Counted from the stretch's first letter, positions 19,872-42,664 are shown. The stretch: DNA of 64,000 nucleotides from Chrysomallon squamiferum (GCA_012295275.1 CM022678.1:16828993-16892992); one strand, 5' to 3'. Numbers and translations: made by a program. Notes: generated from the sequence alone by a model not told the origin.

Positions 19872-22800
19872 ATGTCCCCGATGATAATTCTGCTGTTTGT
19901 TTTATCTCAGACAGGTAAGTGTGTTTGACTAGTTTAAATATGTATTTGAATCTGTGTGCTGCCTTTGTGTTTGTATGTGCGTATACGTTTGCGTGTCTTT
20001 TTTGTCTTAAATATCTGAGTAACATTTAAATGTTTAAGCCACATAAAATAGCCTAATTGTTTCGTTTCTTGTTAAAAATAACCAGACAATCTAATGAGAG
20101 GACAGGAAAACACAGGATTCAGAAAATTAAATTGTAATCGTAGTAGTTAAATATAAGTAAATGAAATATAATTCTACATCGCACACAATTTATAATATCT
20201 ATGTATCTATTTATCTATCTATCTGTCTATGTATCTATCCCTCGATTTATCTAGCTATCTGTCTATGTATCTATCCATCTTTCTATCTAGCTATCTATCT
20301 ATGTATATGAAGCATGTTTCAAATTCACCTGCGCCGAAATACGTACGTCTCATGAAAAAAAAAACAATTATCGGCTCATGAGAGACTTTGTTATAAAAAC
20401 ACGTATAGCCGTAGAATTTATTTCCAGTGATTTGTGTTCCTAAGTTAAACAATTTGTCTTTATTATTTTTATTTCTAATAATAAAATCTTGTATTTATGT
20501 GTATGTATATATATATATTGCATATATAATATTATCCAAAATGCCGGTATTAATAATCTTTCATACTGTATTGGAAAAACTTTCGTAAAGTTTCCCTCCG
20601 TATTTTAAAGTAACAGATTCTTTTCATAGCTGTATCATTAGAAAGAGCACTTCTTTATATATATATATATATACAGTGAAATTGAATCTTAAAGCAACTT
20701 CACGTCCAAACACTCTGAGAGATATCTGAGCAGAGCGTGTTTTCTGCCGAACCACTTGATATGTCGCGGCCATGAAGCCGGTTTACTAGCCTAAAAACAT
20801 TCCCCCGCACCCAAAATTTATCACTAAATAGAATTTAAAGAATACAATCATAAAATGTAGTTGATTTATGCAAACTGTATGCTCCTTAATTGCAATGAAC
20901 GCTGGGTTATGCATAGTGATTCAGGATTCGTTAGTTACCAGATTTTAAAATACAGATGCTTTTGAGCACTCAGGATAAAATTTACATTTTATTATCTACA
21001 TAAAGGGAAATTTGGTCATTTGTACGATAATCCTTCCTAAATCCTGCTTGAATTGCAAATAGCATATCATTTCAAGGTACAACTTTAATCTCTTGTTTAA
21101 CACAGAAGATAAAATAGATATAATAGGTCTATAATTTTCACCCTCTCCTGCCAATTTAATCTTAATGAAGAACACTGAGTACAGTTTAAAAATATCTAGG
21201 CGAGGTTTTTATATCGGGTTTCATGACCTGATCATGAGTGAAGGAAAATATTTCCGGCGTTACACGACTAATATTGTAAATATAGATATGTGTCATTGTT
21301 AAAATACGAAAAACATGCTTATTTTTAAATACGATCTATTCCCCATGTCCTACAAGGAAACTGAAGCTATAAATATCGGCCGAAGCGAGTATAAACAATA
21401 TTCTTTGTAGTATTTTTGCAAAAGTTTAAGTATTTTTTGATATTTTTATTTTTCTTCGTCTAAAGTATTTAACATGTTAAGATAATGTGTTAGGTACAGA
21501 AGATCAAATACTGAAACTTGATTAACTTTCTCGATGACGAATTCAGAAGAACATTGAGATTTCTGTTTCACGCAGACGGAATCTTAGTTAAAAATGTCCC
21601 GGTAGTAATTCTTCTGTTTGTTTTATACGGGGACAGGGAAACATAATGTTAAAACAATTAAATTGTAAGCTTGGTAGTTCTGTATAAATAAATGAAATAT
21701 AATTCTACATCCCACACAATTTAAAATATAAAAAATATATAATAGTTTACACATAGACTCGGCTGGGAAATATACGTACATCTGATTATGATATGTTTGG
21801 TATAAAAACTACATGCAGCAGTACAGTTTATTTCCCGTTCTTAGAGTTCCTAAATTAAATTATTTAGATTTCTTCTGCAGACTTTTACTTTTTTATATAA
21901 TTAATTACCTTTTTGTTGTGTTTTTCATTTCGTTCTTTTAAATATTGTATATGTGTACACACACACACACACACACACAAATATATATACATATACATAT
22001 TGAATATATAAGATAACCCAAACAGCCTATATTAGTAGTCTGTCATACACTATTGAAAAACTTTCATGAAGTTTCTTGACTGTTTCCTAGAACAGATTCT
22101 TTTGTTAGTTATATCATTAGAAACGGCAATATTTTATATGTAGTAAAAAGAGTGTGAAATTGAAGATTAAAGCGATTATTCATCCAAACACTGTGTAGTA
22201 GTTTGCAGCTATATTACTTTTTGTTAATTACAATCAAAATCGCGTTAAGCATAACAAATCGGGATTCGCCAACTATGAACTTAATGACAATAATTTTATG
22301 GTAAGTGAACAAGTCAGTTATCGAGATCATTGCAGATTTTAGAATACATATTTACTGTGTACACCGCAAACAAAATTGCATTCGTCTCCACATGTGTAAA
22401 CTTAGTCGTTTTAACAATTGTTAAGTCCTAGCTTATTGTATGAACGTTATCTCGTATTGCGAAACACAGCGTTTGATTTGAGCTAGAAATGTCCTGGGTA
22501 GCCGCAGCCTCGTTATGGATCACCTGTTATGTTTGAACCTTTTTTGAATTCATAGGGATTTTTCTACAAGCTTTCTTCCTACAAACAGACTCAAGCAAAC
22601 AAATGTTCCGGTTCTTGGCATCATTTGTGTATCCAACATAAATGTTTTTGCTCACCACAAGCGGTAAAGTTTCTTCACTATTTCAGAGCAACAGACGCTT
22701 TTCATCAGTATATCATTAGAAAGAGAAATATTTTATATGTAGTAAAGCACAATGAAATTGAAGCTTAAAGCAACAATGCGTTCAAACACTCTGTCTGTAG

Positions 22801-23299
22801 AAGTTTCAAAACACTACCCCGCCCCAGAGATTCCCCCTAGTTAAAGAAGTATCAGAAAAAATAAGTACAGCTTAAAAATATCTGGGAGCTGCTTTATTTC
22901 TGTAGCCATGACGTCATCACATGTAGGACGGATCCTACTGTCGAAAGCAGAGATCGTTAACCTTGTCGCTAGGAACATCAGTAGACGTTTGACTGACTGT
23001 TGTGGGCGCTTGGAGTTTTTGGATAGATCGCTGGCTGCAGTGCCGAACTTAGACTTGGTGAGGCCCTAAGCTATGTAAATCTTTGAGGCCACTCAATCTT
23101 TTTATTCTTTTTTCTTCGTTTAAATAAATATGCCTTTTAATTATTTAATAACAAACTAAAAAAATGCAGGTCTAAACATTTTGGAAATCTTTTAACAAGG
23201 ATGGTCCAGGATTTGTTTGCAGAAAATCCGATTTGCGATTTCGGAATAAGAAATGTTTGAAACGTTTTGTCTCTGGGGATCTCTATTTAGCGAAAATAA

Positions 23300-23334
<35 letters not shown>

Positions 23335-26232
23335 AAACAGAAAAAAATAAATAAAAGTAAAACAATATTCATCGAAATATGAAAATCAGAGAGGGAGAAA
23401 AAAAATTGACTCTGTGTCCGGTAATTGCAAATCCTTACATCAAATGTGGTGGAAATTCAAATCGCAGTCGTTACACTACACGCGACACGCCTCACTGACT
23501 GACTGACGGACTGAAGGACGACAACGACGTAGGCAAACGACGGCATCAGTTCTATAATATCTCAAGTAATCTGACAGGATTTTCCTGAGGTAAAAATGAG
23601 CACAAAACACAGTCTAATCCTCTGAAGGCCTCATGCAGTTTTTAATGTCTTAAGTTGTAGCAGATTTGTGAACACGTTCTTATGTCATACGATAAACTGT
23701 TAAATTTTTAACTTTCACGAACTATTAATTAATCTCTTAATCTCGAGAATTTGATGTGCGTTCAATCTTTTTACTGTTTGAGAATACATGAGAAATGGTT
23801 GCCCTGCAACAACAACAACAACAAACCGTATGTATGCTTTGGTATAATTCTTTACAATGTCATTGTGTTCATCTGTATAATTGTGTGGGTGTATATGCTT
23901 GTATGTTTAATTTGGCATTATGAATAGTACTTGATATAATGTTTCTTCAACTTGTTCAGTTTCAGTTAAGAGTTTCACATGTAAAGACAACTCACAGCTA
24001 TGTTCCCCTCACTACTGCGGGCCGGAAAGCGAAATGGACTGTATGAAGACTTGTGGAGTTTGTACAGGTAATGTTATGAGTGTTTCAGCATAGCAGAGTC
24101 AAGAGCAGCAGGATAGATATAAAGGACAGCGCATATCTTAAAGTAAGGATAGATGCACAGGATAATTCATATGTTAAGTAAAGATATAGATATACACTGG
24201 ATAATTGTGGTATTATGTAAGCACAAATACACAGAATATTTGGTATGTTAAATGAGGATAGCTAACTAGGATAGTAGAATCATACAATGTCAGATGGGAT
24301 AGATACCAGATAGGAACGAATATATTAAGAGGGATTTGTGCAGAATAGAATCATACTAAATATCTTATTCAGAATTCAATGACAGCAGACATATTTTAGG
24401 TAGAATTGATACCCATGATAGATACGCGTGATAGATAATAATATACAAAGGAAAGCTATGTATTAGGCAGGATAGCTTGTATAAGTAGGATGTGTGTTCA
24501 AGTTACGGCTATGTTAAGATACGATTGATGGATACACCTAATACTTGGTATACGAGTATACTAGATATATTTGAAAGGACAGATAGATACGATGTAACGT
24601 CCTGCAGTTTAATTTTGTGAGTTTACACATACACGTACAAACATCCACACACCAAATACAACACAGTCACAAAAACATGAACATTTTTAATTTGTGTTAA
24701 TAAATATAACGATTTTTCTTTTTGTACACATTCATTTTGAGACACACAATTTCTGTTTTGATTTCAGTAATTCAACATAGTTAATTTCATTTACTCGAGC
24801 ACCCAATCCTTGTATCTAGTCTCTCAATTTATCTTTTAATTAAAGCAAATGTGGTAGCAGTGCACACACAGCCTCCTCTAATTCCCTTTAAATTAATACG
24901 AGTAATTCTATTTTTAGATGAGGGGTGTTCAGAAGGTTATTACCATGGTGATGGCGACACGTGTATTTCCTGTTCTGTCAAAGACACACAATATTCACCA
25001 AGTTACAAAGAAAAATGTAACACTTTTTGTCTGGGTAAGAAAACGCATGGTTATTACTGTGAAAAGATGTGTAGTGACAGTTGCTTGAATAGAACATGTT
25101 ACAGATGGACGGGTTATTGTGAACGTTGTCCTTCTGGATTCCACGGACCACGATGTCAGGAGCGTTCTCATTGTAATAACACTGACGACAAAGGTTTCTG
25201 CATCGGTCCCTGCTCTACTGGGTTTTTTGGACCAAAGTGCGACAAAGAGTGTCCACAGCAATGTAAAGACAAAGTCTGCAGGAAAACGTCGGGAAACTGC
25301 ATCGGTGAGTGTCTTCCTGGTTCTTACGGTCCACAGTGCGAAGAAAAGTGTCCAAACGGATGTAAAGACAAAGTCTGCAACAAAAACACAGGAGAGTGTT
25401 CACAATGCTCTCAGGGATTTTGGGGTAAAACTTGTCAAATTCATTGTTCAGATAACTGTCTAAACAATTCCTGTAATAAAAACGGACAGTGCTCTCAAGG
25501 CTGCAAAGTTGGGTTTTTCGGAATGAACTGTTCAGAGAAATGCAGCGCGAACTGTCTACATCAGGTATGTAATAGGGAAAACGGATCGTGTACGGATGGT
25601 TGCGTTTCTGGTAAATATTATGGAGACCGTTGCGACAAGGTCTGTCCTGATCGTTGTCCGAATTCTACGTGTGATCGTAAAACCGGGAAATGTAAGAACG
25701 GATGCAATGGCACTGATATTTATGGGGTATTCTGCAACTATTCTTGTGGTTCGAGTTGTCGAAATGTTCGATGTGAAAATATTTCCGATTACGTTGAATG
25801 CAGGGCGGTTTGTGTCAGCGGAAGAAAGGGTGAACATTGCAGTGAATTCTGTCCTAGCAATTGTAAAGGATCATGTCATCAGATTTCAGGACGATGTCTT
25901 CATGGCTGTGTTTCTGGTGATCATGGTATCTACTGCAACAATTCATGCCCCGTTACCTGTCTGGGAAGTGCATGCTATCAAAACAATAGAACGTGTGTAC
26001 ACGGATGTGTAACGTTGTTCTATGGACCGACGTGCTCAAATCGATGCAGTGACAACTGCGCTGTGTGTGATACTAATGGGATCTGCATTTTGTCTTCAAA
26101 TCATAGTCACGACGAATGTAAGTATTCAGCAGACACACACTCACACAAAGAGACAGACATTCATACACGTTATATATACAAAAATAAAGAAATAAATAAG
26201 TGGATAAATAATAATAATAATAATAATAATAA

Positions 26233-26265
<33 letters not shown>

Positions 26266-27826
26266 CAAGCAAGAAAAAAAAACGTAAAAATGTTTAAAAG
26301 TAAAAGATGAAATTTCTGCTGATAACAGGTTTCTTGTTATATTGTTCTCTTAAGTGATTAGTTACTTAATGCGTTTCCATAATCTGATTGGTTGGTTATT
26401 GCATTTCCATACTCTGATTGGTTTAGTATTGTCAGTCAAAAAGTCCAATTTTTGATTGCTTAACAGTTGTAATAGCTATTTTCTATTTGTTTAACTATTG
26501 TGATAGCTATTTTCTATTTGTTTAACTATTGTGATAGCTATTTTCTATTTGTTTAACTATTGTAATAGCTATTTTCTATTTGTTTAACTATTGTGATAGC
26601 TGTTTTCTATTTGTTTAACTACTGTGATAGCTATTTTCTATTTGTTTAACTATTGTGATAGCTATTTTCTGTTTGTTTAACTATTGTGATAGCTATTTTC
26701 TATTTGTTTAACTATTGTGATAGCTATTTTCTGTTTGTTTAACTATTGTGATAGCTATTTTCTATTTGTTTAACTATTGTAATAGCTATTTTCTATTTGT
26801 TTAACTATTGTGATAGCTATTTTCTATTTGTTTAACGATTGTGATATCTATTTTCTATTTGTTTAACGATTGTGATATCTATTTTCTATTTGTTTAACGA
26901 TTGTGATATCTATTTTCTATTTGTTTAACGATTGTAATAGCTATTTTCTATTTGTTTAACTATTGTGATAGCTATTTTCTATCTGGTTAACAATTTTCTG
27001 ACTGGTAAAGTATATACGTGTCAGTTTAGTACTTGATATTTTAACTAAAACCTTTTTTTTATTTCAGTGAATTTCCTTATGTACGCAGTGCTGAGTATTT
27101 TGACTTTGTTGTCTATTTCTTTAGCTGCGTTCTTTTTCTTGAGGTATTATTTTATTTATTTAGTTATTTAGTTATTTATTAGTAGTAGTAGTACTAGTTG
27201 TTGTTGTTGTTGTATGTGTAATTTTCAGCACACTAATAATAAGAAATATTACATCAAAGTGAAATATAGTTTTCATTGTATACTGTCGCTTTCTGTCTTA
27301 CTAAGTAAATTGAATACTTTTTAGAGTGGCTAATGATAATAATAATAATAATTACAAAACAATGAAGATGATGTTAACGATGATGTTGATTATGATGATA
27401 ATAAAAACAATAATTATAATAATGACGAGAACGATGACGAAAATACTAATAGAAATGTCATTAATGCAGTAATGGAAAAAAGAACAATATCATTAATAAC
27501 TACTGAGATTATAAATTACTATATTAATTTCTGTATATAGAAAAATGAAGAAAAGATCTAGAAACAAACAACATAGTGAACGAGGACGTATGCAAAGCTC
27601 AATTCGAGAACGTGTTAACCAGATACCTCTCGCGGAAATGGAACCAGGTTTTGTAATTTAAATAATTACGATATAATGATGGTGTTAGCTGCAATATCGA
27701 TAACAACTATAAGAAAAAAGGGTCGGCGAAGGTAGAAAAAATTACATACCAAGAGGTAACAACAGCAACTACAACCAACACCACCACTGCCATCAGCCAA
27801 CAATAATCAGCAGCAACAGGAGCAGC

Positions 27827-27868
<42 letters not shown>

Positions 27869-28314
27869 TAGTAGTAGTTGTTGTAGTAGTAGTAGTTGTA
27901 GTAGTAGTAGGAGTAGTAGCAGCAGCAGCAGTAATAGTAATGTATTATAGTGATGATGCTGATTGTGATGATGAAATTAAGAATTTAAGATGATGAGAAC
28001 ATTTTTGTAATATTTTGATAATGTTGTTACATATAGGTTAGTAGTTACAAAGCACTTAATAGTAACAGTTAATGTTAAACTATGACGAGGTGTCCTGAAA
28101 GAAATATTAATTGATTGACTGAATGTCTCTGTTATTTTCAGCAACCAGGCAGTTAGTAGATACTACGGATAGACTCCGTTGCCATAGCAACACATCTCCT
28201 ACCTCAGCTGAGGATGATGACACAGTGATCGACTTGTTTCAGGCACAGATTATGAACTATGATGAAAATGATGATGACAATCACAGTCATGTTTATCAAC
28301 AGATGACTGCATGA
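19872..28314 (+). CDS. Copy B: ShK/EGF-type membrane receptor lacking the phosphatase domain
   Basis: Exons: 19872-19914, 23966-24067, 24918-26117, 27068-27143, 27541-27647, 28142-28314 (TGA 28312-28314). They add up to 1701 nt in one frame, 566 residues. Seen: signal peptide MSPMIILLFVLSQT; ShK-like module ending CMKTCGVC; 400 residues of EGF-like repeats in one exon; transmembrane helix around LSILTLLSISLAAFFFL; a basic juxtamembrane stretch; and a short acidic tail. Relative to copies A and E the acidic exon has a frameshift just before DCMIS-equivalent codons, and the frame stops there. All seven PTP exons are absent, and sequence past about 28385 jumps to the 3' flank. It could be a phosphatase-less (decoy) receptor or an early pseudogene; the open 566-codon frame with intact splice sites favours a translatable product. 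Confidence 0.78.
19915..23965. other. Intron 1 of copy B with internal duplications
   Basis: A 4.05-kb intron built from diverged tandem copies of the 5' region. Sequence of 19560-20450 recurs at about 21260-21850, and the AGCTTAAAGCAAC...AAACACTCTG-type segment occurs near 20670, 22160 and 22750. No intact exon lies inside. Segments near 22470-22600 and 22860-22960 are shared with intron 1 of copies D, E and F. Confidence 0.65.
21594..21643 (+). pseudogene. Dead duplicate of the signal-peptide exon
   Basis: ATGTCCC is followed after a one-base deletion by GG and an in-frame TAG. The rest (TAATTCTTCTGTTTGTTTTA) is recognisably the signal-peptide exon of copy B (19872-19914). The donor GTAAGT is replaced by GGGAAA. 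It belongs to the internal duplication in intron 1 of copy B. Confidence 0.8.
26215..26263. repeat. (AAT)n microsatellite
   Basis: An AAT tract in the intron after the EGF exon of copy B, about 100 bp past the donor at 26118. Confidence 0.9.
26459..26985. repeat. 31-bp minisatellite, about 17 units, in a copy B intron
   Basis: The unit is GTTTAACTATTGTGATAGCT followed by ATTTTCTATTT. It lies between the EGF and transmembrane exons. A sub-block with ACGATTGTGATATCT variants (about 26835-26930) shows local expansion. Copies A (about 2380-2410) and E (about 47205-47230) have only one unit at this place, so the expansion is specific to copy B. There are no unique spacers, so it is not a CRISPR array. 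Confidence 0.93.
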
Positions 28315-28384
28315 TATTAAGTCTTAAAAATAGCACACGAATGTCGTCAAACGTCCCTCAGAACGAGGCTGAAAAATGCGAAAT

Positions 28385-29969
<1,585 letters not shown>

Positions 29970-30590
29970 ATGAGGGATGTTCTGAGGGTTATTACTGTGG
30001 TGATGGCCACACGTGTTATTCCTGTTCTGCCAAAGACACAAAAACTTCACAAAATTACAAACAAAAATGTAATATAGTTTGTCTTAATAACAAAACGCAT
30101 GGCAAACACTGTGAAAAGAACTGCAGTGACAGTTGCTTGAACAGAAGATGTCTGCGCTGGACGGGAGATTGTGAACGTTGTCTTTCTGGATTCTACGGAC
30201 CACGTTGCCAGCAGCGTTCTCATTGTAATAACATCGACGAAAAAGGCTTCTGTATCGGTCCCTGTTCTGCTGGGTTTTTTGGTTCAAAGTGCGAAGAAGA
30301 GTGTCCAGACGGATGTAAAGACAAAATCTGGAACAAAAAGTGTGTTTACAATGCGTCGAAGGATTTTGGGATAAATTTTGTGAACTTCGTTGTTCAAACA
30401 ACTGTCTAAAAAATTCCTGTAAAAGAAACGGACAATGCTCTCTCGGTTGTAAAGTTGGATTTTCCGGAATGAACTGCTCAAAGAAATGCGGCGCGAACTG
30501 CGCGAACTGATCAGTTTTATTCATCAGCTTCTGTTAGAATGGTTGTTATTATTCAACATCATTTCAGAGAGAGTGATATAGCAGAACAGT
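29970..30590 (+). pseudogene. Copy C: relic joining an EGF-exon fragment to the last PTP exon
   Basis: 29970-30508 is the first half of the EGF exon (DEGCSEGYYCGDGHTC..., then a GFFGSKC module). It has a Cys-to-Trp change (KDKIWNK), then a frameshifting deletion after AACAAAAAG near 30340. At about 30513 it passes straight into the last PTP exon (FIHQLLLEWLLLF-type codons, to about 30590). Everything between, including the transmembrane segment and six PTP exons, is missing. On the 5' side the EGF fragment is fused to intergenic spacer without a ShK exon. It cannot encode a receptor. Confidence 0.88.
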
Positions 30591-32229
<1,639 letters not shown>

Positions 32230-32624
32230 TTTGTGATTCATACGTACATATACAAATACATGGATACATACATGGATACATACGTATATACATATATACA
32301 AACATATATATATGTGTATATATATATATACATATACAATCATACATTCATATAAATATGCATTAGATTCATACATACATACAAACATACTATATATAAA
32401 TACATAGATACATACGTATATACATACATACATACATATATATGTATATATATATATATATATACATATACAATCATACATTCATATAAATATACATTAG
32501 ATTCATACATATATATATACATACATATATATATATTATGTTTGTATGTATGTATATATGTATGAATCTAATGTATATTTATATGAATGTATGATTGTAT
32601 ATGTATATATATATACATATATAC

Positions 32625-32659
<35 letters not shown>

Positions 32660-32718
32660 TGTATGTATGTATATACGTATGTATCTATGTGTTTTTATAT
32701 GTACGTATGAATCACAAA
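32230..32718. repeat. 490-bp AT-rich palindrome (inverted repeat)
   Basis: The left arm starts TTTGTGATTCATACGTACAT and the right arm ends with its complement ATGTACGTATGAATCACAAA (apart from one base). An inner arm around CAATCATACATTCATATAAA (about 32470-32489) is matched by TTTATATGAATGTATGATTG (near 32579-32598). The left arm contains an extra tandem copy of this inner block (32336-32372). The centre is near 32535. Confidence 0.85.
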
Positions 32719-33233
32719 ATGTACATTCATATGTAGATACAAAAGAAATACTGCCAGCGTAGTATGATCTCTATTCTAAATGCAGACATGCGTCAGTGTA
32801 AAATATGAGAAAATGTTTATTTTTAAATCTGACAATCTCCACCACCTACAAGGAAACCGAAACTGCAAGTAGGACCAAACCGATCATAAACGACAGAACA
32901 TTCAGGTATAACTGGAGAAATATAAGTATTTTTTGTTTCTTTCTTCTTCGTCTGAAGTATTTAGGATATAATTCTAAATCACAAACAATTTATAATATAG
33001 AAAAATATAATACTGTCCATATAGACTCGATTCCGAAAAATACGTACTTCAGATTAATAAAAAACAGTTATCGGCCTTATCGGGATCTTTGGTATGAAAA
33101 TAAATATAGCCGTAGAATTTATTTCCAGTGATTTGTGTTTCTAAATTAAATAATTTAAATATATATACTTTTTTACTTTTTGTTTTTCCTGTTATTTTTA
33201 TATAATTTATTACATTTATTGTTTTTTGGAGGT

Positions 33234-33279
<46 letters not shown>

Positions 33280-35027
33280 TAATGATAATGATAACAATGA
33301 TATATATATTGTTCATATAAGATAGGCCAAGTGCCTGTTTTGAAATATTTTTACTCATTTATCAACGCTGGATTTATTTTCTGCTTGATCTGCGATCTGA
33401 ATAAAAACTGCACTAATGTAAAATGTTAAGTCGCGTCTTTGTGTTTACTGCGTGAATGTTATCTCATATTGCGAACCAGAGAGATTGATTTCAGTCAGAA
33501 CTGTCTGGGAAGCCAGCACCTCGTTATGGGTCACCTGTTATGTTTCAACCTTTTAATTTGATCGGGTTATTCTACAAGCATTCGTCCTACAAACAGGTTC
33601 AACCAAACTATTTTCATAAACATATTTTTAGAAAGAGCAATATTTTCAATATAGTCAAACACAGTGAAAATGAAGCTTAAAGCAACTACGCGGTCAAACA
33701 CTTGTAGGAGCTTTTAAACAATCATCCGCCTCCAGACATTATCCCAGGTTATGTAGATCTATACGTTTAAATATAATTTAAAGCTAACAATCGCAAAATT
33801 TAGTTGCTTTAAGCAAAATTTATTTTTGTTAATTGCAATGACGGTCGTGTTCAACTTAATGACTATAATTTGCATGGTAACTGAACAAGTCTGTTATGGA
33901 GATCAAATATAATTTTAGAAGAAAACTAAATATATATATACATTTACACCGCATAAAATTCTGCACACTAGCCTCAACATAACATGTACACTTTGTTGTT
34001 TCTACAATAATCCTTCTTAAATCTGCTTGAACTTCAAATAAAAGCTCAAATACAATGTTACACAGTAGTAAAAATAAATGTAACAGATTTATAATTCTCC
34101 CCCACCAAGTTAATCTTGATTAATGACGAAGTATCACTAGAAATAAGCAGTTCAACAACACTGAGTACAGTATAAAAAAATATCTGGGAGCTGTTTTTAT
34201 TTCTGTAGCCGTGAGATCATCAGGTGTATCGTTTTGCTCTAAAGCAGAGGTCGTTAACCTTGTCGCTAGGGACATCGGTAGCCTATTTCTGAATGTTGTG
34301 GGCCCTTTGCCTTTTTGGGTAGATCACAATGTCGAACTTACACTTGGTGATGCCCTCACCTATATATAGCCCCCCCCCCACATTTTTTTCTATCTTTTTC
34401 TTAATTTTGTTTTTGTTTAATGTGTATGCCTTTCAATTTACAGATCTCAGAATTCTTTAACAAGTTTTGTAGATTGTATCTTTAGTATGACCCTGTATTT
34501 GTTTGGAGTCTAATTTTATTGAGTCCACACGCAATTTGTGAGGCGCTAAGCTGAACCATATTCGGTAACACGTTCTTACGTCATATGAGGAACTATTAAA
34601 TTTTTAATAATTAAATTCTGATGAATTATTATATTAAGTTTTAGTTAAATTTTAGTAAATATTATTTAAGTTTGATCCATTAGTTCTGAAATTATTCTGT
34701 GTCTGATGGGCGATCCAACTTCTCAGTGTTTTAAATTGGTGATACCTGAAAAACAGTTACCCTGCAACAAAACCAAGAATAGCAAAAAATAAAAAATAAA
34801 AATAAAAACAGCAAAAACAACAAACTAATAAATAAATACATAAATAAATAAAGTCACTGAGAAGTATATGTATGTGTGCGTGAGTGTGTATGTATATATG
34901 TATGTATGTATCTATGTATGTTCATATTTCAACGTGTATGTGTATGTTTGTATGTATGTTTGTATGTATACATTTACATCGTGAACAATATTTGATATAA
35001 TGTTTTCTTCAACTTTTTCAGTTTCAG
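32719..35027. other. 5' region of copy D: promoter relic with signal exon deleted
   Basis: The sequence follows the copy B promoter (GATCTCTATTCTAAAT, then GAAACCGAAACT at 32853-32864, then CATAAAC where copy B has TATAAAA). Copy B's stretch containing the 5' UTR, the signal-peptide exon and its donor is missing here: the GTCTGAAGTATTTA string (about 32950-32963) joins directly to GGATATAATTCTAAATCAC. The remainder corresponds to intron 1. No other gene is seen. Confidence 0.75.
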
Positions 35028-41490
<6,463 letters not shown>

Positions 41491-42458
41491 TTGTATTGGA
41501 ACCCAGAATGAAAACAAATAATTTGTTGCTTAATTTCCAAAACCTTTCTGATGAGAAAGGAGAGAAATAGGCATGAAAGAAGAAATTTCTATAATTCAGA
41601 TGGCTGCTCCTATAATGAGTAATGTGACCAATGTAAACAAACTAAAATGTATTCTAGGCTGGCCATTTCCATTTTTTTTTTTTGAAAAGGAAAACAATGA
41701 AACCACTTTTGTGACACTTGTATTAAACAATGTGTGAGCATAGGGCTGGTCAGTAAGATTTGGGGGAGGGGACTGTGGACCGCCTGACTCCCCCGGAAGC
41801 CCCAACTTGAAAGATGCAAAATCCTCGACTCTATCTATTTCCTGGCATCTTTTTCCTAGTGAAGTAACCATAACTTTTTATGATTTAATATTCGTATTTT
41901 CTAATTTACCAGGATTTTTTCGAAATCCATGTATACAAGAAATGCACTAAACTAACGCCAGTAGAATCAATGGCAATTGCATTAATGTCCCTGGTAGCAC
42001 TTAAGAATAAATATAACGGAATAGTGATTTATATTTTATATATTATAAATAAATAAAAATTACGGCGGTGTTACTTCTTTTACATCAAAGTTATTTCTTT
42101 TCACTATAACACTTTTGTAAATAAATTTAAAATACACGCGGATGGACACACACACACACACACACTATTTCTAATTTGTAAATACATTTTTCTGATTTAA
42201 AAACACGTTACAAATATATGGGGTGGTTTGGGGACCTTGGGACTAATAGCATTTCAATTAATTTCATTTGGGAAAATTCATTTCATATACGTCATAATTG
42301 ATTTACGAGCTCGGTCAGGGAACGAATTAAACTCGTAAGTCAACATACCACTGTATTTCCAGTGGCTAGGAAACCTGTTCTAAATATAGACAAGCGAGCG
42401 TGTAAAATACGGGTAACATGTCTATTTTTAGAACTTAGCTAATCCCGTGACCTACAAG
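41491..42458. other. 3' flank of copy D and spacer before copy E
   Basis: Up to about 41726 it matches the 3' flank of copies A and E. A GC-richer stretch at about 41727-41875 is not shared with copy E. From about 42060 the spacer shared with 10590-10680 resumes (GGCGGTGTTACTTC). No gene is recognised; a 91-codon minus-strand frame across 41596-41871 has no recognisable domain. Confidence 0.5.
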
Positions 42459-42470
42459 GAAACTGAAACT
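42459..42470 (+). promoter_or_regulatory. ISRE/IRF-type motif, copy E promoter
   Basis: GAAACTGAAACT lies 195 bp upstream of the copy E ATG, identical to the copy B site. The TATA-containing stretch that follows it in copy B is deleted here, leaving only ATTATAGAATTTT nearby. Confidence 0.45.
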
Positions 42471-42664
42471 GCAGGACATTATAGAATTTTAGTGGGAAAA
42501 TATCAGTATCTTTTGTTTTATCTTCTTTTTTCTTCGTCTTAACATATTGAAACAGTGTGTTACGTATAGAAGAACATATACTTGAAACTCGAATAACTTT
42601 CTGGCTCACGAATTTACAACAACATTGAGATAAACGATTCTTAATCACGGAAGTTGAATTAAAA

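Noticed and set aside
26459-26985. Possible CRISPR array (about 31-bp direct repeats)
   Set aside because: The repeats abut without unique spacers and lie in an intron of an animal gene; it is a minisatellite.
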